From contig WGCT01000123.1 in the NCBI GenBank assembly GCA_015493625.1, positions 1 through 8,203 on the forward strand: a DNA stretch of 8,203 nucleotides, in the 5' to 3' direction. This stretch comes from Draconibacterium sp. (GTDB taxonomy: Bacteria; Bacteroidota; Bacteroidia; Bacteroidales; Prolixibacteraceae). Both the position numbers and the translations under genes were made by a program. This document shows positions 1 through 6,006 of the stretch, piece by piece (the first letter of the stretch is position 1; every line of letters begins with the position of its first letter). A model generated the notes under the pieces. The model did not search any database. It was not told the DNA's origin and saw only the letters and a list, made by a program, of their open reading frames with translations.

Positions 1-6
1 CAATTT

Positions 7-33
7 TTAGAACCCACCAACAGTTTGTTCTAA
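7..33. repeat. Inverted repeat TTAGAAC / GTTCTAA
   Basis: TTAGAAC at 7-13 is the exact reverse complement of GTTCTAA at 27-33, giving a 7-bp stem with a 13-nt loop. It lies about 100 bp upstream of the M16 peptidase start and just before a second inverted repeat. It could be the end of an upstream transcript or a regulatory site. No T-run follows it directly, so an intrinsic terminator is unlikely. The base pairing is visible; any function is a guess. Confidence 0.35.
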
Positions 34-37
34 GCAA

Positions 38-62
38 TTTACCAGAGTGTGGTAAACTTTTT
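38..62. promoter_or_regulatory. Palindrome TTTACCA-N5-TGGTAAA, possible operator or weak terminator
   Basis: TTTACCA (38-44) and TGGTAAA (50-56) are perfect inverted repeats separated by 5 nt. The repeat ends 11 bp before the TAnnTTTG element at 68-75, so it covers the place where a -33 element would be expected. That position suits an operator for a dimeric regulator. A run of five T (58-62) follows almost immediately, so it could instead be a weak AT-rich terminator of a gene left of the window. The sequence alone does not decide between the two. Confidence 0.4.
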
Positions 63-67
63 ATCAT

Positions 68-75
68 TAGTTTTG
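68..75 (+). promoter_or_regulatory. Bacteroidetes-type -7 promoter element (TAnnTTTG) for the M16 peptidase gene
   Basis: TAGTTTTG matches the Bacteroidetes primary-sigma -7 consensus TAnnTTTG exactly. Transcription would start near position 82, leaving a leader of about 50 nt before the ATG at 132. An alternative in-frame ATG at 78 would lie at or upstream of that start site, which favours the 132 start. No good -33 TTG/TTTG was found at the usual distance; a palindrome lies there instead. Confidence 0.45.
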
Positions 76-131
76 TAATGTTAATACCAATACATATACC
101 TATTGTAAAATTCAAATTTAAAACGAGTCAA

Positions 132-2933
132 ATGAAATTAATTTTAAGTGCTTTTTTGCTGCTGAGTTCAATTGTACTTTCAGCCCAAACAACTTTAGAT
201 TTAAACAGTAAACTCCCCGAAGACCCAAATGTGAGTAAGGGAGTACTTGAGAATGGAATGACCTATTATGTGCGCTCGAACGGAACGCCGAAAAACCGTG
301 CGGAACTATTTTTAATTGTACGTGCCGGTTCGGTAGACGAAGACGATGACCAACAAGGATTAGCGCATTTATGCGAACACATGTCGTTTAATGGAACAAA
401 GAACTTTCCGAAACACGAATTAGTTACCTATTTCGAATCGATTGGGATGGATTTTGGAGCAGAGATTAACGCCTACACCAGTTTCGACGAAACCGTTTAT
501 ACATTAACTGTCCCGCTCGACAAAAAGGAATACATCGATAAAGGGTTGCAGGTTTTATACGACTGGGCAAGCCAGGTTACCGACTCGGACGAAGAGATAA
601 ACAACGAACGTGGAGTAGTTCACGAAGAGTGGCGGATGGGGCGTGATGCAAACAACAGGATGCAACAAAAATGGTTACCTGTGTTTTTGCACGACTCGAA
701 GTATGCTAACCGTTTGCCTATTGGTAAAATGGAGGTCGTTGACCATTGTAAACCCGAAGTATTACGCCGATACAGAAAAGATTGGTATCGCCCCGATTTA
801 CAGGCTATTGTTGTGGTTGGCGATTTCGATAAAGATAAAATGGTAGAGACCATTAAAACAAAATTTTCGGCCATTCCAAAAACTAAAAACCCGCGCGAGA
901 AAAAATATTACGATATTCCCTATCATAAAGAGACACTGTACAGTATTGTTACCGATCCGGAAGCACAATATCCTGTCGCATTTGTTTTTTACAAGCATCC
1001 GTTAGAAATATCGAAAACACTGGGGGATTACCGCCAGTCGATTGTAGAGAATCTTTATAGCGGAATGATAAATAAACGTTTGGCAGAAAAAACGCAACAA
1101 GCCAATCCGCCTTTTTTAATGGGTATGTCGTCGAACTCGCCTCTGTTTGGCCCAACAAGTGTTTATCAATCGGTTGCAGTAACAAAAAACGGAGAGGTAC
1201 TAAAAGGACTAAAAGCGGTATTGATTGAGAATGAGAGAGTTCGTAAGTTTGGATTTACCCAGACCGAGCTGGAACGCCAGAAAACAGCTGTTTTAAATTC
1301 GATGGAGAAATCGTATAAAGAGCGTAATAATCAGAAATCGATAAACTATGCCAACGAGTATAAACGTAACTTTTTAATGACCAAAGAACCTTTCCCGGGA
1401 ATGGAAAAAGAGTACGAATATTATAAAGAATTTATACCCACAATTACAGTTGATGAGGTAAATAAATTGGCCGAAAAGTGGGTTACCGACGAAAACAGGG
1501 TGGTGGTGGTAACCGCTCCCGAAATTGAAGGGGTAAAAGTTCCAACAAAAGAGGATTTGGTTGCACTTTTAGATGAGGTGAAGAACGAAAAAATTGAACC
1601 TTACGAAGATGCTGTTGCAAATGTGCCACTTATTGAAGATGAGCCTTATGGAAGTAAAGTGGTAAAAGAAAAAGCACTTGAAAATGTCGATGCAGTTGAA
1701 TGGACACTCGAAAACGGAGCAAAAATAGTTGTTAAACAGACCGATTTTAAAGACGACGAAATTTTGTTTAATGCGTGGAGCTTGGGAGGTACCTCGTTGT
1801 ACGGTTTAAAAGATGTTGTGTCGGCCGGATTAACAACTGATTTGATTAACCAAAGTGGAGTTGCCGATTTTAATAAAATTACGCTCGATAAAATGCTTTC
1901 GGATAAAGTGTTTCAAGTGTCACCGTTTTTAAGTCAGTTGCGCGAAGGATTTAACGGCAGCTCGTCGGTAAAAGATGTGGAAACTTTGTTGCAAATGGTT
2001 TATCTCCATTTTACTTCTCCCCGTTTCGACGAAACAGGTTTTAAATCATTAATGTCGCAGTATGCAACAGTTCTCGAAAATAAATCGGCATCGCCAATGG
2101 CAGCATTTAAAGATACTTTAACTGTTGTTATGTCGAACTACAACAAACGTGTGCGGCCAATGACTGTTGAATTGTTAAAAGAGGCCGATTTTAATCGTAT
2201 GAGTGAAATAGGAAAAGAGCGCTATAAAAATGCCGCCGATTTTGTATTCTTTTTTGTCGGAAACATCGATTTAAAAACATTTAAACCGCTGGTAGAGAAA
2301 TATATCGGTGGAATTCCTTCTGCTTCGGAACGCGAAAAATGGGTGAATTTAAATATTCATAAACCCGAGGGAGTTGTTAACCGGATAGTGAAAAAAGGGA
2401 AAGAAGATAAAAGCATTCAATACATTGTTTTCCATGGCAATTTCGATTATACTTCGCAAAACAAAGTACAGTTAAATGCTATGAGCCGAATTTTAACCAC
2501 GCGCCTGCTCGAGGTAATTCGTGAAGATAAAAGCAGCGTTTACTCAATTGGTGCCTACGACTCTTCTTCTAAATTTCCGGAAGCTGAATATACAGTTGCT
2601 ATTACGTATGGAGCTGCCCCCGAAAAGTTGGAAGAATTAAAAAAGGCTGTATTTGAGGAGATTAAGAAGTTTGCTAAAAAGGGGCCGAGCAAGGAGGAGT
2701 TGGCAAAAGCGCAAAAGAAAATGTTACGCGAGCGTGAAACGCAAGTACGCGAAAACCGCTTTTGGTTGAATGTTTTAAGCAGTACTTATTACATTAAAGA
2801 TGGCGATTTCTCGGAATTTGGAACATATGAGAAACTGGTAAATAATCTGACAGTTAAATCAACAAAAAAAGCATTTAATAAATATTTCGATTTTAAAAAC
2901 TACATAAGTGTGGCTTTGGAGTCGGGTAAATAA
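132..2933 (+). CDS. Secreted M16 (pitrilysin/insulinase-type) zinc metallopeptidase, two-half form
   Basis: The product is a zinc endopeptidase that would degrade peptides or small proteins outside the cytoplasm. Starting at 132 it has 933 residues and a clear signal peptide (residues 1 to about 17: MK, a hydrophobic stretch, then LSA before Gln) with no lipobox Cys. An in-frame ATG at 78 would add 18 residues, VKFKFKT-like and basic, that spoil the signal and overlap the promoter, so 132 is preferred. The inverted zinc motif HLCEH is at residues 79-83 (His79 and His83 ligands, Glu82 catalytic), with the distal Glu ligand at 159 in NERGVVHEEW. The first M16 domain is followed by an M16_C domain (about 190-370). 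A second M16-like half (about 540-910) lacks HxxEH, as in other fused pitrilysin-type enzymes, and includes the EDKSSVYSIGA strand typical of M16_C. The length fits the family. The gene stands alone, with a terminator after it. Natural substrate unknown. Confidence 0.93.
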   Translation: MKLILSAFLLLSSIVLSAQTTLDLNSKLPEDPNVSKGVLENGMTYYVRSNGTPKNRAELFLIVRAGSVDEDDDQQGLAHLCEHMSFNGTKNFPKHELVTYFESIGMDFGAEINAYTSFDETVYTLTVPLDKKEYIDKGLQVLYDWASQVTDSDEEINNERGVVHEEWRMGRDANNRMQQKWLPVFLHDSKYANRLPIGKMEVVDHCKPEVLRRYRKDWYRPDLQAIVVVGDFDKDKMVETIKTKFSAIPKTKNPREKKYYDIPYHKETLYSIVTDPEAQYPVAFVFYKHPLEISKTLGDYRQSIVENLYSGMINKRLAEKTQQANPPFLMGMSSNSPLFGPTSVYQSVAVTKNGEVLKGLKAVLIENERVRKFGFTQTELERQKTAVLNSMEKSYKERNNQKSINYANEYKRNFLMTKEPFPGMEKEYEYYKEFIPTITVDEVNKLAEKWVTDENRVVVVTAPEIEGVKVPTKEDLVALLDEVKNEKIEPYEDAVANVPLIEDEPYGSKVVKEKALENVDAVEWTLENGAKIVVKQTDFKDDEILFNAWSLGGTSLYGLKDVVSAGLTTDLINQSGVADFNKITLDKMLSDKVFQVSPFLSQLREGFNGSSSVKDVETLLQMVYLHFTSPRFDETGFKSLMSQYATVLENKSASPMAAFKDTLTVVMSNYNKRVRPMTVELLKEADFNRMSEIGKERYKNAADFVFFFVGNIDLKTFKPLVEKYIGGIPSASEREKWVNLNIHKPEGVVNRIVKKGKEDKSIQYIVFHGNFDYTSQNKVQLNAMSRILTTRLLEVIREDKSSVYSIGAYDSSSKFPEAEYTVAITYGAAPEKLEELKKAVFEEIKKFAKKGPSKEELAKAQKKMLRERETQVRENRFWLNVLSSTYYIKDGDFSEFGTYEKLVNNLTVKSTKKAFNKYFDFKNYISVALESGK

Positions 2934-2954
2934 TTGAAATATAAAATAATAGAC

Positions 2955-2989
2955 GAGGGCCGGAATTTTTAATATTCCGGCTCTTTTTT
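2955..2989 (+). terminator. Intrinsic terminator of the M16 peptidase gene
   Basis: GGGCCGGAAT (2957-2966) pairs with ATTCCGGCTC (2974-2983) over 10 bp with one G-U pair and a 7-nt loop. A run of six T (2984-2989) follows directly. It begins about 20 bp after the peptidase stop codon. Confidence 0.85.
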
Positions 2990-3139
2990 GTGAACCGCGA
3001 ACAATTCTGCCGAAACAGAAAATCTAATCAAAAATTTTTAATTTAGGCTTTTTGTTTAAGAATATGAGATGAGCATGGTTTCTCAAACACAAAATAGAAT
3101 ATATAAATTATCGATGCCAGTTCTGTATTCCGGGAATTT

Positions 3140-3147
3140 TAGATTTG
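3140..3147 (+). promoter_or_regulatory. Bacteroidetes-type -7 element (TAnnTTTG) upstream of the membrane-protein gene
   Basis: TAGATTTG matches TAnnTTTG exactly and would place the transcription start near 3153, about 30 nt before the ATG at 3185. The expected -33 element is not obvious. The preceding stretch (2990-3139) is AT-rich and shows only a weak TTCTG/CAGAA pairing and no convincing gene. Confidence 0.4.
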
Positions 3148-3184
3148 ACATGTTTTTGTAGTACAAAAGTTTAATTGTAATTAA

Positions 3185-3793
3185 ATGAAAATTTATTCGC
3201 CACTTTTTATCGTTATTCGCGTTGTTGCATACTCGTTGTTGATGTTTGGAATTGCCGAGGGAATTCTTTTTGATGCTGCCCACCCGATTGGAGACAGCTT
3301 TTTTAGCGAAAACACATTTACCGAAATTACGCAGGAGATTATTCTTTTTATTCTTTTTTTGTTCTATCTGTTTATTGGTTTCAAGTGGCGCGAAATACAA
3401 CCTGTTGCAAATTTTGTTTCACTCTTTTTTCTGATGTCGTTTATTCGCGAATTCAACTTTTTAATCGAGGGGTGGATTTATCCTGTTCTTGTTGTTTTCG
3501 CAATAATTGTATGGCTTTTTATTCGCGATTATAAAAAAATTAAAGCGGCATCTATCTGCTTTTTCAGTACTCCTGCATCGGCATGGTTTTTATCCGGTTT
3601 TATTATTACATATATTTTTAGCCGCTTGCTGGGGCGTTCTAAATTTTGGAAATTAATGTATCACGACGAAAGTTACAGGCTTGCAAAAGCTGCTACCGAA
3701 GAGGGGATTGAACTGCTTGGCGATACATTAATGTTCATTGCAGCTGTTGAATTTTTTCTCTTTTATCGGTATAAAACCGCTGGCAATGATTAA
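3185..3793 (+). CDS. Multi-pass integral membrane protein of unknown function
   Basis: This 202-residue protein was not recognised as a known family. It has about six hydrophobic segments (roughly residues 7-28, 50-66, 75-87, 97-114, 130-148 and 176-195) and no cleavable signal peptide. Acidic and basic residues sit in or next to the membrane segments: Glu25 and Asp30 after the first, Gln50-Glu51 entering the second, the pattern FIREFNFLIEG at 86-96, and TEEGIELLGD at 171-180 before the last. Such buried charges are often conserved in transport or sensory membrane proteins, but that is only a hint. It starts with ATG and no evident Shine-Dalgarno, about 30 nt after a likely transcription start. 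It is convergent with the VOC gene, with 40 bp between the stop codons and no strong terminator seen there. The reading frame fills the stretch and has coherent membrane topology, so it is probably a real gene. Confidence 0.78.
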   Translation: MKIYSPLFIVIRVVAYSLLMFGIAEGILFDAAHPIGDSFFSENTFTEITQEIILFILFLFYLFIGFKWREIQPVANFVSLFFLMSFIREFNFLIEGWIYPVLVVFAIIVWLFIRDYKKIKAASICFFSTPASAWFLSGFIITYIFSRLLGRSKFWKLMYHDESYRLAKAATEEGIELLGDTLMFIAAVEFFLFYRYKTAGND

Positions 3794-3833
3794 GTTTATT
3801 GATGAAAACGGCGGTGCATTTTTTGTCTCCTGC

Positions 3834-4898
3834 CTATTTTACCCGCATAAACCGGAACATTTTAAGCATCCAGTTTGGTAGTGGGTGGTGTCCACGTTTT
3901 CGGAAATCGATGTACCAGCCAATTTTCTTTAGCAGTGGAATTTTATGTGTTTCCACAAACTCAATTAGCGTTCCTTCGGGCGCCTGAATGTAGGCAAAAT
4001 TTCCGGCTGCTTCTCCCATGTCGAATGTATCCATTGCGTTTGCACTGTCAACGGTAAACGGAAATCCAGCATCTTTTACCTTAATCCGCATCTCATCCAT
4101 TCCGTTAATATCGAAACAGAGGTGAATAAATCCGGGGTCGCCCCAAATACGTCCGGCATAAATATCTTTTGGTTCGCGGTTAAGCACTTGCACCAGTTCT
4201 ATTACCGACTCGCCCAAGAACGGACTGAAGGCACCGTTTTTTGTGTCGGTATGTTTTAGTAATACACGGCGAAACTCTTTGTCGCCACCCGGAAGGGCTT
4301 TAAAATCGTCGAACGTTCCGGTTTTGTCGTAAACAATTTTATCGTATTGAAGCAGCTCCTGATAAACTTTTAAACTTTCGTCGATATTTTTTACGCCAAT
4401 AACAGTACCTAAAATACCACCGGTTACCGATTTTTCATTTTTCTTAAAAACAGATTTATGGTTTTTTATCTCCCACATATTTCCATAAATATCTTTCATA
4501 TAAAAATGGTCGTTTCCTGTGGGGTCTTTTTCAATTTCGCCCAATAAATTGAGTTTTGCTTCGGAAAACCTTTTGTAAGTCTGCGAAATATTATCCGATT
4601 TTAGTTTCCCGATATTTATTCCCAGGTCGCCCAATTGAATTTCAAACGGACAAGGTTGAGGCGTTTTTCCGGTGTGTTGCCAAATCTCAAAACCGCCTCC
4701 GCCTCGCATATTCAATGCCAACACTGCATGGCGGGCACGGGGTTTCCCTTCGGTGTGTGCCAGCATTAACTCTGCAATTGCTTTCTCTTCAAACATTTTA
4801 ATATCCATGCCAAAATGTTGGCGATACCATTTCCATGCCTCTTTTACATTCTCAACTCCAACTCCAAGTTGCTGAATTCCGTTAATTTTTGCTGCCAT
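3834..4898 (-). CDS. Tandem VOC-superfamily (glyoxalase/dioxygenase-fold) protein
   Basis: The 354-residue product holds two vicinal-oxygen-chelate domains, about residues 5-147 and 160-318, each made of two beta-alpha-beta-beta-beta modules. VOC proteins bind a divalent metal and act as lyases, isomerases, dioxygenases or binding proteins; the substrate here is unknown. At the positions where VOC proteins carry metal ligands, domain 1 shows Gln10, Glu71 (GFEIWQH), possibly Asp91, and Glu143 (GNMWEIKNH). Domain 2 shows Glu234 (VIELVQ), His259 (GFIHLCFD) and Glu313 (GTLIEFVE), with Gly164 at the first ligand position. Both domains may therefore hold metal, domain 2 with three ligands. A basic, aromatic tail (about 320-354) follows the fold and has no role in the usual VOC domain. 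It starts 30 bp after the SDR stop on the same strand, so the two are probably co-transcribed. A 4-hydroxyphenylpyruvate dioxygenase was considered because of the size, but the first His ligand and the typical C-terminus are missing. Confidence 0.85.
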   Translation of the reverse strand: MAAKINGIQQLGVGVENVKEAWKWYRQHFGMDIKMFEEKAIAELMLAHTEGKPRARHAVLALNMRGGGGFEIWQHTGKTPQPCPFEIQLGDLGINIGKLKSDNISQTYKRFSEAKLNLLGEIEKDPTGNDHFYMKDIYGNMWEIKNHKSVFKKNEKSVTGGILGTVIGVKNIDESLKVYQELLQYDKIVYDKTGTFDDFKALPGGDKEFRRVLLKHTDTKNGAFSPFLGESVIELVQVLNREPKDIYAGRIWGDPGFIHLCFDINGMDEMRIKVKDAGFPFTVDSANAMDTFDMGEAAGNFAYIQAPEGTLIEFVETHKIPLLKKIGWYIDFRKRGHHPLPNWMLKMFRFMRVK

Positions 4899-4910
4899 AA
4901 AAGTTATTAT

Positions 4911-4931
4911 CTTCTTGTTAAATTCTTGTTA
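4911..4931 (-). repeat. Two tandem copies of TAACAAGAA between SDR and VOC genes
   Basis: On the minus strand TAACAAGAA occurs at 4931-4923, where its TAA is the SDR stop codon, and again at 4920-4912, 14 bases before the VOC ATG. A third copy overlaps the SDR start. The A-rich element may act in translation initiation, since Bacteroidetes rarely use strong Shine-Dalgarno sites. It may also be chance in AT-rich DNA. Confidence 0.4.
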
Positions 4932-5723
4932 CAATGGTTTTACGCGCGACGACATATAATAAAAAAAACCTGGCCAAAAACGCCTTATGTGTACCATAAT
5001 TGTCTCGCGTCCGCCAAATAAAATCTCTTTACGTTCGCGTTTTAATTTTTTACAAATAATTTTTGCTGATTGTTCTGCACTCATTCCGGTATCTTGACCT
5101 TTATCCATTTTCGAATGTGCTTTGCCCTCTTTATTTATGGCATTTACCGAAATATTGGTTTTTATACGACCCGGAATAATTATTGATACGCGCACATTAT
5201 TATCTGCATTTTCGGCTCTTAAACTTTCAAAAAAACCATGAAGTGCATGTTTCGAGGCTGAATAAGACGAACGGTAGGGAAATCCAAATTTACCTACAAT
5301 GCTTGATGTAACAGCAATTTGTCCGCCACCGTTTCTTATCATAGAGGGTAAAACTACTTTGGTAAGTGCAATGGTTCCGAAATAATTTACTTCAAATATT
5401 TTGCGGTCGACAAATAGTGGAGTTTCGCTAACAAACGAGCGCTGACTAATTCCTCCAAAATGGTAAAGACAATCAATTCGGGGGAATTCGTCAAGTACCT
5501 CTTTCCCGGCTGACTCAACCGATTTACTGTTGTTTAAATCGAAAGGAATAATTGTGGTTATACTGCCATTCTCTTCACAAAATTTTGCTACCTCAAGCAG
5601 TGCTTTTTCTTTTCTACCCGATAAAATTAAATGTGCTTTGTTTTTCGATATTTCCCGTGCAACAGCTTTCCCAATTCCTGATGAAGCTCCGGTTATCCAG
5701 ATTGTTTTACCTGTAAAATCCAT
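4929..5723 (-). CDS. Short-chain dehydrogenase/reductase, DHRS7B-like
   Basis: This 264-residue classical SDR would reduce a carbonyl or oxidise an alcohol with NAD(P)(H). It shows the cofactor motif TGASSGIG at 11-18, and Arg37 in LSGRK after the second strand, often a sign of NADP preference. FDL at 61-63 contacts adenine, and the catalytic residues are Asn113 (EVNYFG), Ser141, Tyr154 and Lys158 (YSASK). The usual NNAG motif is replaced by HFGG at 88-91. From memory, the second half follows the DHRS7/DHRS7B group: PGRIKTNISVNAI, then MD, then a C-terminal PGFFYYMSSR. DHRS7B (PexRAP) is linked to ether-lipid synthesis through reduction of acyl/alkyl-DHAP, so a lipid-like substrate is possible but not shown. 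The last 25 residues are aromatic and basic and may lie on the membrane. The start is the first Met before the Rossmann fold. It leads a likely operon with the VOC gene; no clear TAnnTTTG precedes it. Confidence 0.9.
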   Translation of the reverse strand: MDFTGKTIWITGASSGIGKAVAREISKNKAHLILSGRKEKALLEVAKFCEENGSITTIIPFDLNNSKSVESAGKEVLDEFPRIDCLYHFGGISQRSFVSETPLFVDRKIFEVNYFGTIALTKVVLPSMIRNGGGQIAVTSSIVGKFGFPYRSSYSASKHALHGFFESLRAENADNNVRVSIIIPGRIKTNISVNAINKEGKAHSKMDKGQDTGMSAEQSAKIICKKLKRERKEILFGGRETIMVHIRRFWPGFFYYMSSRVKPL

Positions 5724-5732
5724 TCTTGTTAA
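5722..5732 (-). repeat. Copy of the TAACAAGAAT element at the SDR start
   Basis: TTAACAAGAAT on the minus strand ends inside the SDR start codon. The last ten bases recur exactly at 4931-4922, where they contain the SDR stop codon. The two copies are exactly 800 bp apart and bracket the reading frame. Confidence 0.4.
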
Positions 5733-5895
5733 TTATTCAAAAATGCTAAGATAACAGATTATTTAAGCGTATAAAATTAATCATTTTTTATTTTATCATT
5801 ACTCTGCTTTTTTTGAATGAAATATTTTATTCAGTTCAATCGATATAACTTTAGTTATCTACATCTCAGGTAATACATATTCGTAATGTTTACAC

Positions 5896-5931
5896 AAAAA
5901 AGCCCGGATTTAGTTCTAAATCCGGGCTTTT
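5896..5931 (-). terminator. Strong intrinsic terminator of the nitric oxide reductase gene
   Basis: A perfect stem pairs 5898-5912 with 5917-5931 (core AGCCCGGATTTA) around the loop GTTC. Read on the minus strand it ends in six T (5901-5896), while on the plus strand the T-run is four. The minus orientation fits the reductase, whose stop codon is about 75 bp upstream. In the 75 bp between stop and terminator only two small inverted repeats (5955-5969 and 5972-5982) are visible. The terminator separates the reductase from the SDR-VOC operon; the AT-rich stretch 5732-5895 beyond it shows no gene. Confidence 0.88.
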
Positions 5932-6006
5932 AAAATTAACAAAACTCCATAATTCCGATTTTATATCGGGTACTCTAAGAGTCTGTTTTCTCTCCCCATA
6001 TTTTAT

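Noticed and set aside
3069..3161. A 30-codon plus-strand reading frame upstream of the membrane-protein gene
   Set aside because: It has no recognisable protein features, crosses the likely promoter element at 3140-3147, and is of a length expected by chance.
3834..4898. 4-hydroxyphenylpyruvate dioxygenase identity for the tandem VOC protein
   Set aside because: The size fits, but the first His ligand of the C-terminal domain is replaced by Gly164 and the conserved C-terminal helix motif of HPPD is absent.
5738..5745. CATTTTTG on the minus strand as the SDR -7 promoter element
   Set aside because: It misses the consensus T and would leave a leader of fewer than ten bases, so it is not convincing.
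5843..5859. ATAACT-TT-AGTTAT inverted repeat between the terminator and the SDR gene, as an operator
   Set aside because: It is a 6-bp AT-only repeat in AT-rich DNA about 120 bp from the start codon, with no promoter element next to it, so chance is a sufficient explanation.
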